Source: Marinitoga aeolica
GTDB taxonomy: Bacteria; Thermotogota; Thermotogae; Petrotogales; Petrotogaceae
DNA: 64,000 bases
Direction of reading: 5' to 3'
Assembly (NCBI RefSeq): GCF_029910535.1
Contig: NZ_CP069362.1
Span: 1,054,001 to 1,118,000, forward strand
The notes beneath the pieces are model-generated. The model was not told where the DNA came from. It searched no databases and saw only the letters and a program-made list of their open reading frames with translations. Positions 17,364 through 26,120 of the stretch are shown piece after piece. The translations under genes were made by a program, and so were the position numbers. The number at the start of each line of letters is the position of its first letter. Position 1 is the first letter of the stretch.

Positions 17364-18659
17364 TTATTCTTCCCAATAATTTTTTGAAACCATACTTAAT
17401 CTTGATAAATCACCTTTTTTCCTTCCTACTTTTGCACAATGTTTTCCATTTACTTCTACTATATCTGCAGTAAAATCTATTTTTTCTTTTAATAATTTTG
17501 AACCTACTCCATAACTATCAACCGGAACATCTAACATTTCAAAAAGCTTTATTTTATCCGCATCAAAACCTCCAGATACTAATATCTTTAAATCTTTTAA
17601 TCCATTATTATCAAAAATCTGTCTTGCACGCCATACTAACTCTGGATTTACTCCTAATGAAGACTTATCCTTAGGAACAACACTTTTATCCCTTAAACTT
17701 CCAGAAGTATCAAATCTTACACCCCATATTTTATTTTTACCTGGTCCTATTATTTTTGAAGGATTGCTAATTCCTGGTTTAAATTTCTCACCTGTTATAT
17801 ATTCATAAAATCTTGAAACTACTTTCATTGTTGTTCCAATTACATCATTATCCCAATCAACAAGAACTATTCTATTCACATTACCATCAATATGTTTATC
17901 AAATGCAATAGCTGCTTCTGCAGTATCTCCACCATATGAAGCAATCAATGCATGTGGAATTGTTCCAAGCGATTCTATTCCCCAATAATCAGCATTTGCA
18001 TCAGTAGATACACCAAATGCCCCTGCTTTTAATGCTGCATATCCATCTGTTGCCTGAACCCAAAAATGATCAAAACGAGCACTGAAAAATAATATTGGTT
18101 TTCCATTTGCCACGTCAACAACTTTTTTTACAGATGTTGCTGTTGATGTTGCCCTTGCTAATACACCTAAAAGAATCGTTTCAAGATAGCCATAATATGC
18201 TGGATCTCCTTCAATTGTTAAAACAGGTTCCATATCTTTTGCTTCATCACCATCGTATAATGCTTTTACTTCTATTTCATTCCATTTATCTACCCATAAA
18301 TCATTTAATAACATTCTTAAATCCCATTTCTTAGATGTTATGTTTAATAATTCCTCTTTATCCATTTTATGCGCAGCATTTTGAAGAGCTTTTTCAAGGG
18401 ATAATATTTGATTAAACAATTCATTAGCTCTATTTTCATCTTTATAATAACCAGTTCCAAACCTTAAAATAGCTAAAGCTTCATCAATTCCCACTACTAC
18501 ACAATCTTTTCTTGGAAAATATTGATAAAGCACATTTACATGTTTATTATCTTTTTTTAATACTTCGACATATCTCGTAAAATACTTATCAGAATAATAT
18601 CCCATTCTAATTCTATCTATTGGCACTTTAAATAATTTTGGATGCAATCTTTTTGGCAT
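17364..18659 (-). CDS. pncB: Nicotinate phosphoribosyltransferase
   Basis: 431 aa from ATG 18659 behind GAGGTGAT; the upstream GTG is inside that site. NAPRTase-type fold: an N-terminal substrate-channel domain, the EGDPAYYGYLETILLG segment, then a phosphoribosyl-binding part with LVSGGFDADKI and SYGVGSKLL. It makes nicotinate mononucleotide from nicotinate and PRPP, the NAD salvage route that complements nadX-nadA-nadC at 24-27 kb. First gene of a five-gene operon with pdxS, pdxT, the membrane protein and the phosphatase. Confidence 0.88.
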   Translation of the reverse strand: MPKRLHPKLFKVPIDRIRMGYYSDKYFTRYVEVLKKDNKHVNVLYQYFPRKDCVVVGIDEALAILRFGTGYYKDENRANELFNQILSLEKALQNAAHKMDKEELLNITSKKWDLRMLLNDLWVDKWNEIEVKALYDGDEAKDMEPVLTIEGDPAYYGYLETILLGVLARATSTATSVKKVVDVANGKPILFFSARFDHFWVQATDGYAALKAGAFGVSTDANADYWGIESLGTIPHALIASYGGDTAEAAIAFDKHIDGNVNRIVLVDWDNDVIGTTMKVVSRFYEYITGEKFKPGISNPSKIIGPGKNKIWGVRFDTSGSLRDKSVVPKDKSSLGVNPELVWRARQIFDNNGLKDLKILVSGGFDADKIKLFEMLDVPVDSYGVGSKLLKEKIDFTADIVEVNGKHCAKVGRKKGDLSRLSMVSKNYWEE

Positions 18660-18717
18660 TCTAATCACCTCAAGTTTAATTATATATTTAAATTTATTCT
18701 TAAATGTTTTATAAACG

Positions 18718-19206
18718 TTAAAGTTTGTTACATGAAATCACTTTATCCTCTTTTATATTCACACCTTCAAGTTCTAAAAAATATTTTTTCCAATGACTTC
18801 CTCCACCGTAATTTCCTATTTTACCATCGCTTTTTATTACTCTATGACATGGAAATATTAAAGGAAGTCTATTTTTAGCCATTACTGTTCCAACAGCTCT
18901 TGCAGCATTTGGATAACCTGAAAGTATTGCTAACCCTTTATACGACACCACATTTCCAAATTTTATACTTTTTAAAGTCGTTAATACTTTCTTTTCAAAT
19001 TCATTTCTAAATACAATATCATATGGTAATTCATCTAATACATCTTTACCCTCTAAATATTCTTTAATCTTATAATAAAAATCCATGGTATAAGCATCAT
19101 AGTATTCTTTTAATTTTTCATTTAAAATTTCTACTTCTACTATTTTATTATTTTTAACAAATCCAATTATACTACCATAAATCACACTTACAATAAACTT
19201 ATTCAT
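18718..19206 (-). CDS. ogt: Methylated-DNA-protein cysteine methyltransferase
   Basis: 162 aa. The alkyl-acceptor motif is FPCHRVI with Cys120 and His121, followed by GKIGNYGGG, and the DNA-binding helix (YPNAARAVGTVMAKNRLP) precedes it. It removes methyl groups from O6-methylguanine by suicide transfer. The ribosome site is AGGAGATG. Probably its own unit upstream of the pncB operon; a TATACT -10 lies near 19240. Confidence 0.93.
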   Translation of the reverse strand: MNKFIVSVIYGSIIGFVKNNKIVEVEILNEKLKEYYDAYTMDFYYKIKEYLEGKDVLDELPYDIVFRNEFEKKVLTTLKSIKFGNVVSYKGLAILSGYPNAARAVGTVMAKNRLPLIFPCHRVIKSDGKIGNYGGGSHWKKYFLELEGVNIKEDKVISCNKL

Positions 19207-19450
19207 ATTTTCATCTCCTAAGTTTTGTTCTTTAGTAGTATACCAGAAAATTTTTCATATTCATACATCAATTTACTTTAAATATTTACAAATATCTTTT
19301 AATATCTCAAATTTTCTTATTATTCTTAAAAATATCTATAATATGAAAATTTTTTCACACTCGCTAATTTTTTTTATTTATATTTAAAATGGATATTTTT
19401 ATGATATAATTATAAAAAAAGTATTTAATAAAATGCTTAGGAGGATTTAT

Positions 19451-20278
19451 ATGACAACAGGATTTTTAGGAACATTACTATGGTTAATATTTATTTTTTA
19501 TGTTTTAATGGGACCACAAATGAAATTTGCTCAATTAATTGCAGGTAGAAAAAGTATTTTATCTTCTCTTTCAAAAAAGAGAAATTCTACTATCATTACA
19601 TTAATTCACAGACAGGAAAGTATGGGATTTTTAGGTTTTCCTTTCTACAAATATATAAATGTAGAAGATAGTGAAGAAATCTTAAGAGCTATTAGAAAAG
19701 CTCCAAAAGATAAACCCATTGATTTGATAATTCACACTCCAGGTGGACTTGTTTTGGCTGCTACTCAAATAGCAAAAGCTTTACATGACCATCCTGCAGA
19801 AACAAGAGTTATTGTTCCTCATTATGCAATGAGTGGTGGTACATTGATTTCATTAGCTGCAGATCAAATCATTATGGATGAACATGCTGTTTTAGGACCT
19901 GTTGATCCTCAATTAGGGCAAAACCCTGCTCCAAGTATTGTAAAAGCTGTAGAACAAAAAGGATTTGATAAAGTTGATGATCAAACTCTTATTTTAGCTG
20001 ATGTAGCAAAAAAATCTATATCTCAAGTTCAAAAATTTATATTCAATCTACTGAAAAATAAAATGGATGAAAATAAAGCTGAAAAATTGGCACAAACTTT
20101 AACGGAAGGCCGTTGGACACATGATTATCCTATTACTGTTGAAGAAGCTAAAGAACTTGGATTAAATGTTTCGACAGAGGTACCAGAAGAAGTATATACT
20201 TTAATGGATTTATATTCACAACCAGTTAGACAAAGAGGAACTGTAGAATTTGTATCATATAATGATAAAAAGCTCTGA
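19451..20278 (+). CDS. Membrane-anchored Clp-fold serine protease (SDH-type, PF01972)
   Basis: 275 aa from ATG 19451 (AGGAGG ribosome site; an earlier in-frame start has none). The N-terminal hydrophobic anchor at 4-22 is followed by a crotonase/ClpP-like fold: IIHTPGGLVLAA for the oxyanion turn and probable nucleophile Ser128 in PHYAMSGGTLISLAA, then GPVDPQLGQ. These match the serine dehydrogenase proteinase family, related to SppA. Likely membrane-protein quality control. The stop lies within the terminator stem. A TATAAT lies at 19405-19410. Confidence 0.88.
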   Translation: MTTGFLGTLLWLIFIFYVLMGPQMKFAQLIAGRKSILSSLSKKRNSTIITLIHRQESMGFLGFPFYKYINVEDSEEILRAIRKAPKDKPIDLIIHTPGGLVLAATQIAKALHDHPAETRVIVPHYAMSGGTLISLAADQIIMDEHAVLGPVDPQLGQNPAPSIVKAVEQKGFDKVDDQTLILADVAKKSISQVQKFIFNLLKNKMDENKAEKLAQTLTEGRWTHDYPITVEEAKELGLNVSTEVPEEVYTLMDLYSQPVRQRGTVEFVSYNDKKL

Positions 20279-20301
20279 GGCAAAAACCTCAGAGTTTTTT
20301 T
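20272..20301 (+). terminator. Terminator of the SDH-type protease gene
   Basis: Stem CTCTGAGG / CCTCAGAG with loop CAAAAA and eight T; overlaps the stop codon. Confidence 0.88.
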
Positions 20302-20344
20302 CGACTTGGTCGACAGCTTCGACAATTTTCGTCAACCTTCGACA
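20300..20344. repeat. 45-bp direct repeat, left copy (TCGAC iterons)
   Basis: Identical over 45 bases to 21616-21660. It contains four CGAC plus one CGTC core spaced 9, 9, 10 and 10 bases. It lies 7 bases after the stop of the ATPase gene (minus strand). Confidence 0.9.
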
Positions 20345-20350
20345 CTGAAT

Positions 20351-21496
20351 TTATTTATTATATAAATATTTATATTTACCAGATAATCTATAAATACCAT
20401 TTTGCTCAATTATTATCCCAAGTTCATATAATCTATCAAAAATAGAATATGCTGTTGAACGAGCTAATTTAAATTTATCTATTGCATTTTTTACTATTTC
20501 TTCTCTAATTCCTGGATATAATTTTTCATTTATCAAAAGTTTTTGTTTTTCTGTTAATGAAACTTCATTCAAATACTCATTCACTATATCTTTTATAGTA
20601 TTTTTTGCAAAAGTAAATTCTATTCTATTTATTTTTTTTGATAATGCTTCAAATATAATTTTCTGCATAATCCAAAAAGCATCTCTCGGATTTCCATCAG
20701 AATAATCAACTATTAAATCTATAACTTTTTCATCAAAAAATTGTATATCATCTTTTATTCTTTTTATTATTATTTCTTTTATTTCACTATTTGTAAACTC
20801 TCTTAAATAAATAATATCCTTAATTACATTTTCCAAATTCCCACTTTCATTTTTATGCATTCTATCATATTTATACTCTCTATATATCGAATAAGGTAAA
20901 GATACCATAACTATAATACCGTCCTTTTGGAGTTCTAATTTTAAGTTATCTAATACCAACAAAACTTCCTTTTTACTTTCTTTATCTAATTCATCTATAA
21001 TTAATATAACTTTCTTATACTTTTTTACCAATTCATCAGTCAAATTATTCAGATACTCTTTTGCTTTAAAATAATTAAATCTTGGTATTTTTTGATTTTG
21101 TGTCGCTAAATTTGCATTTCCAACAAAATTCATCCCCATCGAAAAACCCTTTATATATGAAACTTCTTCTAAAATCCAATCCTTTATTTCCCTTGATATT
21201 TTTATATCTTCCTCCGTTTTTAGTGCTATATTATACAAGATATCATATAATATTGTATCTTGGTTTTCTCTCTGAGTTAGAGATATTTTAATAGAATAAT
21301 AATCAGTATATATATTATTTATTACTGTTGTTTTTCCTATACCAGTTTCTCCACATATTCCATATATGCCGTATGGTTGATAGCTAATTATTAAATTTAT
21401 TTTTTCAAATTCTTTTTCTCTATTAACCAATAAATTTTTATTTTTTGAATTTAATGGTTTATCTGCTATTTTTTCTATTATTTTTCCCAATTCCAT
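20351..21496 (-). CDS. Archaeal-type ATPase (PF01637-like) with C-terminal winged helix
   Basis: 381 aa. The P-loop is GETGIGKTT (49-57) after the usual NREKEFEKI start, and Walker B is VILIIDELDKES near 162-172. The last 60 residues look like a winged helix (KLARSTAYSIFDRLYELGII ... YRLSGKY). Such STAND-related ATPases are widespread in archaea and thermophiles with unknown roles, often in variable regions. Two identical 45-bp iteron repeats flank the gene, the upstream one covering its -35 region, while a TATAAT lies about 100 bases before the start. It may bind them. Confidence 0.85.
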   Translation of the reverse strand: MELGKIIEKIADKPLNSKNKNLLVNREKEFEKINLIISYQPYGIYGICGETGIGKTTVINNIYTDYYSIKISLTQRENQDTILYDILYNIALKTEEDIKISREIKDWILEEVSYIKGFSMGMNFVGNANLATQNQKIPRFNYFKAKEYLNNLTDELVKKYKKVILIIDELDKESKKEVLLVLDNLKLELQKDGIIVMVSLPYSIYREYKYDRMHKNESGNLENVIKDIIYLREFTNSEIKEIIIKRIKDDIQFFDEKVIDLIVDYSDGNPRDAFWIMQKIIFEALSKKINRIEFTFAKNTIKDIVNEYLNEVSLTEKQKLLINEKLYPGIREEIVKNAIDKFKLARSTAYSIFDRLYELGIIIEQNGIYRLSGKYKYLYNK

Positions 21497-21615
21497 ATTA
21501 TCACCTCTTCAAGGAATTATTCTTGATTGCTCTCTCTGATTTTGTTTTTTTGGTTTTCATTTAAATTTTCTTATAATTCTATTGTGTTTTACAATTACAT
21601 TATATCATAATCAAC

Positions 21616-21660
21616 TTCGACTTGGTCGACAGCTTCGACAATTTTCGTCAACCTTCGACA
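21616..21660. repeat. 45-bp direct repeat, right copy (TCGAC iterons)
   Basis: Exact copy of 20300-20344 in the same orientation. On the minus strand it ends a few bases upstream of the TATAAT that serves the ATPase gene, so it occupies the -35 position, where no consensus hexamer is visible. Confidence 0.9.
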
Positions 21661-21694
21661 AAAAAATCCCCTCTAATTTAAGAGGGGATTTTTT
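21661..21694. terminator. Terminator downstream of the toxin-antitoxin pair
   Basis: 14-bp stem AAAAAATCCCCTCT / AGAGGGGATTTTTT, T-runs on both strands. Nearly the same hairpin occurs at 24051 and 24320. Confidence 0.85.
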
Positions 21695-21757
21695 GAATTT
21701 ATTATCACATTGGATATTATAAATGTGAACATAAATAATATTATCAAAATCATTTAA
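21690..21757 (-). pseudogene. Relic of the MFS gene at 22668-23897
   Basis: This stretch is a roughly 90% identical copy of part of the MFS gene (about 22884-22955), in the same strand orientation, with a short internal deletion. It is not open and abuts the toxin stop codon. It points to an earlier duplication or recombination in this patch. Confidence 0.7.
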
Positions 21758-22079
21758 AATGCTTTTTTGTATACACATCTTTTCTATGCATAACATTAAT
21801 AATTAAAATTACTAATTTTCCATGATTAATTGTAAATATAATTCTATAATCTCCACTACGTAATCTAAAAAAACCTCTTCCTTCATCTTTTAATTTTTTT
21901 ACATCTAAACTTACCTCAACATCTTTATTATAATAATTAATTAACTTTTTTAAATCCTCCTTAATTTGTTTTTGGAATTTAGGATCTATCTTTTCAAAAG
22001 ATTTATAGGCTTTTTTAGTCCAATGCAATTCCCATTCTTGATTAGAGTTTTTCAATCTTAACCACTTCCATATCTTCAT
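21750..22079 (-). CDS. RelE/ParE-superfamily toxin
   Basis: 109 aa as the full open frame. The RelE fold is recognisable from WTKKAYKSFEKIDPKFQ, then GFFRLRSGDYRIIFTINHGKLVILIINVMHRKDVY. ATG 22079 lies inside the antitoxin gene without a ribosome site; a TTG at 22055 with GGAAGTGG upstream would give a more usual length of about 101 aa. It probably acts as an mRNA interferase or gyrase poison neutralised by the overlapping antitoxin. Confidence 0.85.
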   Translation of the reverse strand: MKIWKWLRLKNSNQEWELHWTKKAYKSFEKIDPKFQKQIKEDLKKLINYYNKDVEVSLDVKKLKDEGRGFFRLRSGDYRIIFTINHGKLVILIINVMHRKDVYTKKHFK

Positions 22080-22329
22080 TTGTTAGTTTTTTTAATTCAT
22101 TAAGTATTTCAATATTTTCTTCATCGCTAACTTCTGGAAGTGTTGATAACAGTTTAAAATAAAGAGTATTATATTCTGAATCTTTTAGGTATTTATCAAC
22201 AGCCTCATCGATAATATTGCTTATGCTTTTATTTTTAATTTTTTTCAATTCTTGAAGAATCATCCAGGTCTTATTTTTAAGATTTATATTATGCCTGCTC
22301 TTTTTTTCAAAATCTTTAATAGTACTCAT
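22042..22329 (-). CDS. Ribbon-helix-helix antitoxin
   Basis: 95 aa. The N-terminal region RHNINLKNKTWMILQELKK ... SISNIIDEAVDKYL reads as a CopG/RHH DNA-binding domain, with an acidic C-terminal tail (LPEVSDEENIEILNELKK) that would wrap the toxin. It precedes and overlaps the RelE-like gene, the standard antitoxin-toxin order. Expected to autorepress; a TATATACACAAA region lies upstream, followed by repeat element B. Confidence 0.85.
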   Translation of the reverse strand: MSTIKDFEKKSRHNINLKNKTWMILQELKKIKNKSISNIIDEAVDKYLKDSEYNTLYFKLLSTLPEVSDEENIEILNELKKLTNEDMEVVKIEKL

Positions 22330-22393
22330 ATTAAATCACCTCAATTCTTTTTTTGTGTATATACACAAACATTATATCATATAATGATATCGT

Positions 22394-22696
22394 CTGTCAA
22401 TGAAAATATTTTCTAAAAAAATAATATGAGCGAATATTTGAAATTTATAAAAATAATGTGATGAACCATTGAAAATTCCCGAGAAAATTCTAATGGAGCA
22501 GGTCAATTTTGCATGGATGCAAAATTGAGTGAAGCCGAACACGGATGTGAGTCTGACACGACCTGCAAAATGAGAATTTTCGAGGACTCAGAATTTTCGA
22601 GGACTCAGAATTTTCACCTGGTGAAGAACATTATTTTATAATTTTCTTCATTTTTTCAGATTAGCAATCAAGCGTTTAAATGAGTTTTATTTTGAT
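22394..22696. repeat. Long imperfect palindromic repeat element, copy B
   Basis: Same design as copy A. The core at 22498-22566 has outer stem GCAGGTC / GACCTGC, inner hairpin AATTTTGCA-TGGA-TGCAAAATT, the conserved GAGTGAAGCCGA, a mini-hairpin ACA/TGT and GAGTCTGA. Both stems differ in sequence from copies A and C yet remain complementary. A segment near 22580-22600 is tandemly duplicated. The right end overlaps the last codons of the MFS gene. Confidence 0.8.
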
Positions 22697-23897
22697 AATT
22701 TGGAATTATATAAAATATTGTTATTAATAATCCTGTTATACCTAAAAATATTAAATAATACCCACTATGAATTTTATCTATTACTTTTCCACCTATAGAT
22801 ATACCTATTATTGTTGATATTTGCGTTATCACCATTTTTAATGATCCAATTCTTCCTCTTATTTCATTATCTATACTCATTTGAAATTTTGAATTTATTA
22901 TTACATTGGATATTATAAAGGATATATTAAACATAAATAATATTATCGAAATTATCAAAAATTTTATAATTTTATTTGAAAAATTCCAAAGTATTACTAT
23001 TCCTAAGAATAAAATTGTAATATTCAAAATAATATTTGACAATTTAAAATATTTTGTTTTTTTATTGTTTGTCATTATAAAGGTTATTAATGAAGCTCCG
23101 GCTAAAGAACCTATTGTCATAGCCGTTTCGGATAAACCCACATATGTTGGTGAAAAACCTCCGTCCCTTTTTATTATTACAGGTATAAATACTGCAAAAA
23201 TTGGTATCATCCATACAGAATAAAATATCATCATATTCAATAAATGTTTTAGCTCTTTTTTAACTTTCAAATATTTTATTCCATTTTTTATTTCATTAAA
23301 AAACGATATTTCTGATAATTTTTTCTTGTTTTCTATATTAAATTTATATTCAATATAAATTTCGCTTATTCCTGATAATATGAATGTTATACCATTAACA
23401 AATAGTAAAATTTTAATTCCGTATATGCTATATAAAAAAGCACCTATTGGAGGACCTGCCAGCGAAGAAATATTTGAAACAATCAGAAGATATGAATTTG
23501 CTTTTTCAAGATATTGATTTTCCACAATTTCTGGCAACATTGCATATGTTGAGGTATCAAATAATGTACTTATAATAGATTGTATAACTAAATATACAAA
23601 TATCATCCATACACTTATAATATTATTTGCTATAAGAAATGCCATAACTAAACACAATATCCCACTGATAAAATCCATTTCAACCATTATTTTCTTCCTA
23701 TTATAATTATCAGCTATAACTCCCAAAAAAGGTCTTATTAATATTTCAAAAACCATGATAAATATTGTTGCTAACCCAAGTATTGTTGCTGATTGTGTCA
23801 TATCCAATAATAATAGTGGAAAACCTATAACTTGAATTGTATCTCCTAAATTTGATATAAATCTTCCAAATATATATAATTTGAAATTTTTATTCAT
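22668..23897 (-). CDS. MFS transporter (MFS_3/EntS-like)
   Basis: 409 aa, twelve hydrophobic helices. The N-terminal sequence FGRFISNLGDTIQVIGFPLLL and the motif A loop ADNYNRKKIM fit the MFS_3 exporters. Substrate unknown. The final residues (about QNKTHLNA) are encoded by sequence shared with the arm of repeat element A, so the element has replaced the original 3' end and supplies the stop codon. The start follows GAGGTGAA. Confidence 0.87.
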   Translation of the reverse strand: MNKNFKLYIFGRFISNLGDTIQVIGFPLLLLDMTQSATILGLATIFIMVFEILIRPFLGVIADNYNRKKIMVEMDFISGILCLVMAFLIANNIISVWMIFVYLVIQSIISTLFDTSTYAMLPEIVENQYLEKANSYLLIVSNISSLAGPPIGAFLYSIYGIKILLFVNGITFILSGISEIYIEYKFNIENKKKLSEISFFNEIKNGIKYLKVKKELKHLLNMMIFYSVWMIPIFAVFIPVIIKRDGGFSPTYVGLSETAMTIGSLAGASLITFIMTNNKKTKYFKLSNIILNITILFLGIVILWNFSNKIIKFLIISIILFMFNISFIISNVIINSKFQMSIDNEIRGRIGSLKMVITQISTIIGISIGGKVIDKIHSGYYLIFLGITGLLITIFYIIPNYQNKTHLNA

Positions 23898-24050
23898 ATT
23901 TTCACCTCATCATATTATTTCAATACAATTTATTCCAAAATAATTATTTCTTATATGGTTTAAAGCTATTAAAATATTTTTAATTTTATTTATTATATCA
24001 TATAATATATATTTATCGTTAATTTTTTGGTTAATTAGATTTTATTGATA

Positions 24051-24080
24051 AAAAATCCCCTCTAATTTTAGAGGGGATTT
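24051..24080. terminator. Terminator-like hairpin adjoining repeat element C (left)
   Basis: Stem AAATCCCCTCTAA / TTAGAGGGGATTT; the element begins directly after the stem instead of a T-run. Identical in sequence to the hairpin at the other end of the element. Confidence 0.7.
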
Positions 24081-24318
24081 CAGACTGTTGACAAAGTATT
24101 TTCTAAAAAAATAATATGAACGAATACTTGAAAATTCCCGAAAAAATATGAATGAAGGCGGATAAAATCACATGGATGTGATTTTAAGCGAAACCAATCA
24201 GGATGTGCGTTTGAGCGACCGCCGGGAATGAATATTTTTGAGGATTTAGAATTTTCCGTATGAGTGAATATTATTTTTTGAAAATACTTTGTATTTATTT
24301 TTGAGTTTGTCTACAAAC
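24081..24318. repeat. Long imperfect palindromic repeat element, copy C
   Basis: Begins CAGACTGTTGACAAA like copy A. About 75 bases at each end are complementary (for example ACAAAGTATTTTC on the left and GAAAATACTTTGT on the right). The core at 24157-24223 has outer stem GGCGG / CCGCC and inner hairpin AAAATCACA-TGGA-TGTGATTTT. The stretch between the MFS and nadC genes holds nothing else but the two flanking hairpins. Confidence 0.8.
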
Positions 24319-24319
24319 T

Positions 24320-24350
24320 TAAATCCCCTCTAATTTTAGAGGGGATTTAA
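24320..24350 (-). terminator. Terminator of the nad operon
   Basis: Same hairpin as at 24051, placed 5 bases after the nadC stop on the minus strand; the T-run is short. Confidence 0.7.
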
Positions 24351-24354
24351 GTTA

Positions 24355-25179
24355 TCACTTTTTTATCTCTAAAGAAAAATCTATATACTTCACTTCTGTC
24401 GTTAATTTTCCCATAGAAATTATATCAATACTATCATCAACATAATTTAAATAATTATCTTCATTAATACCACCAGAAACCTCAACAATTATATGTGGAT
24501 ATTTTTCTTTTAGTTTTTTTGCTGTTTTTTTAGCATTTTCTGATGGAAAATTATCCAACATTATAATATCAACATTATTTTTTGCTGCTAAAATTGCATC
24601 TTCTTCATTTTCCACTTCAATTTCTATTTTTTTTGTAAAAGATTTATATTTTTTCACAATATTTATTGCATTTTCAATGCCACCATATAATGCTATATGA
24701 TTATCTTTTATCATTATACTTTCTGATAAATTCCATCTATGCGTATCTCCACCACCATGAATTACTGCTAATTTTTCTAAATTACCTAACCCTGGAAATA
24801 CTTTTCTCGTTGCTGCAAGTTTTGTTTTACCATTTATTTTACTAACAAGATTATATGTTTTAGTCGATATCGCGCTCATTAATGATAATACATTAAGCAT
24901 TGTTCTTTCTACAATCAATATATTATATGCATTTCCTTTTATTTTTCCAATTATAGTTTTATTTAATTTATCTCCATCATTATAATAAAATTCTGATTCT
25001 ATATTAAATTCATTTAATAGTCTTTGTATTATTTCTATTCCTGATACTACAACATTAGAATTTTTTAATAATATTTCTGCTGTTGTTTCTTTATTTCTTA
25101 ATTCATATGAGGCTATATCAAAAAAATTATTGTCTTTCTCTATCCATTCTTTTAATAATTTTATTTCATAATCAAACAT
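24355..25179 (-). CDS. nadC: Nicotinate-nucleotide pyrophosphorylase (carboxylating)
   Basis: 274 aa, usual length. Quinolinate phosphoribosyltransferase motifs: ATRKVFPGLGNLEKLAV, HGGGDTHRWNLSESIMIKDNH and the C-terminal VEVSGGINEDNYLNY. It converts quinolinate and PRPP to nicotinate mononucleotide, CO2 and PPi. Last gene of nadX-nadA-nadC, one base after the nadA stop. Confidence 0.96.
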   Translation of the reverse strand: MFDYEIKLLKEWIEKDNNFFDIASYELRNKETTAEILLKNSNVVVSGIEIIQRLLNEFNIESEFYYNDGDKLNKTIIGKIKGNAYNILIVERTMLNVLSLMSAISTKTYNLVSKINGKTKLAATRKVFPGLGNLEKLAVIHGGGDTHRWNLSESIMIKDNHIALYGGIENAINIVKKYKSFTKKIEIEVENEEDAILAAKNNVDIIMLDNFPSENAKKTAKKLKEKYPHIIVEVSGGINEDNYLNYVDDSIDIISMGKLTTEVKYIDFSLEIKK

Positions 25180-25180
25180 T

Positions 25181-26119
25181 TTATCCCTCCATTAATTTAA
25201 ACATATTCATTATAGGGATTTTAGCCTTTTCAATTATTTCTTCTGGTAAATTAATTTCATTTTCTTCATTTAATAATGCTTCATATACATTTTTCAAATT
25301 ATTCTTTTTCATGTTATTACATATACCTAATTCTTTTAAAGGATAGAATTTTTTATCTTTAAATGTTTTAGGCAATTTATGAATCATTCCTATTTCTGTT
25401 CCTATAATAAACTCTTCTGTTTCGTCTTCTTTAGGAAATTTCATCATTTGCCCAGTACTACCAATATATTCACACAAATCTCTAACCTCTTTTGATGATT
25501 CTGGATGAACAATAATTTTAGCATTTGGATATTTTTCTTTTGCTTTTCTCACATCTTCAACAGAAAATCTATTATGCACATAGCAATACCCTGTTTCTCC
25601 TGGAATTGGTATTATTTTCTTTCCTGTCTTTTCTGCTACATATGAACCCAAATTTTTATCTGGACCAAATAATATAGTGTCGGAATCTATTTTACTTACA
25701 ATTTCTACAGCATTTGCTGATGTACATGTATAATCTGCCAATGCTTTACATTCAGCAGTGCTATTAACATACAATACTACTGGTGCATTTGGATATTTTT
25801 CTTTAAAGGATTTTATTATTTCTGGTGTTAAAGAATTAGCCATAGGACATGTTGAACCTTTTGTTGGAACTATTATTTTCTTTGATGGATTTAATATTTT
25901 TAATGTTTCTGCCATGAAATCTACACCAAGAAATAAAATTTTGTCGTTTTCTATTTCTGTAGCTAATCTTGCTAATTGTAATGAATCACCTGTTATATCT
26001 GATAAATCCTGTAATTCAGAAATTACATAATTATGACCTAATATTGTATATCCTTTTTTTTCTTTTAATTCTTTTATTTTTTCAATTAATTCCCTTTCAA
26101 TAGCGGTTTCTTTTATCAT
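25181..26119 (-). CDS. nadA: Quinolinate synthase (4Fe-4S)
   Basis: 312 aa. The three cluster cysteines are placed as in T. maritima NadA: Cys91 in STCPMAN, Cys179 in [10 protein letters not shown] and Cys267 in GICNNMKKN; substrate-binding HNY near 29-31 and GDSLQLA are present. It condenses iminoaspartate from NadX with dihydroxyacetone phosphate. The cluster is oxygen-labile, in line with an anaerobe. One base separates it from nadX. Confidence 0.97.
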   Translation of the reverse strand: MIKETAIERELIEKIKELKEKKGYTILGHNYVISELQDLSDITGDSLQLARLATEIENDKILFLGVDFMAETLKILNPSKKIIVPTKGSTCPMANSLTPEIIKSFKEKYPNAPVVLYVNSTAECKALADYTCTSANAVEIVSKIDSDTILFGPDKNLGSYVAEKTGKKIIPIPGETGYCYVHNRFSVEDVRKAKEKYPNAKIIVHPESSKEVRDLCEYIGSTGQMMKFPKEDETEEFIIGTEIGMIHKLPKTFKDKKFYPLKELGICNNMKKNNLKNVYEALLNEENEINLPEEIIEKAKIPIMNMFKLMEG

Positions 26120-26120
26120 A

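Noticed and set aside
20300-21660. CRISPR array from the 45-bp repeats
   Set aside because: There are only two copies, separated by a whole gene, with no cas genes or regular spacers.
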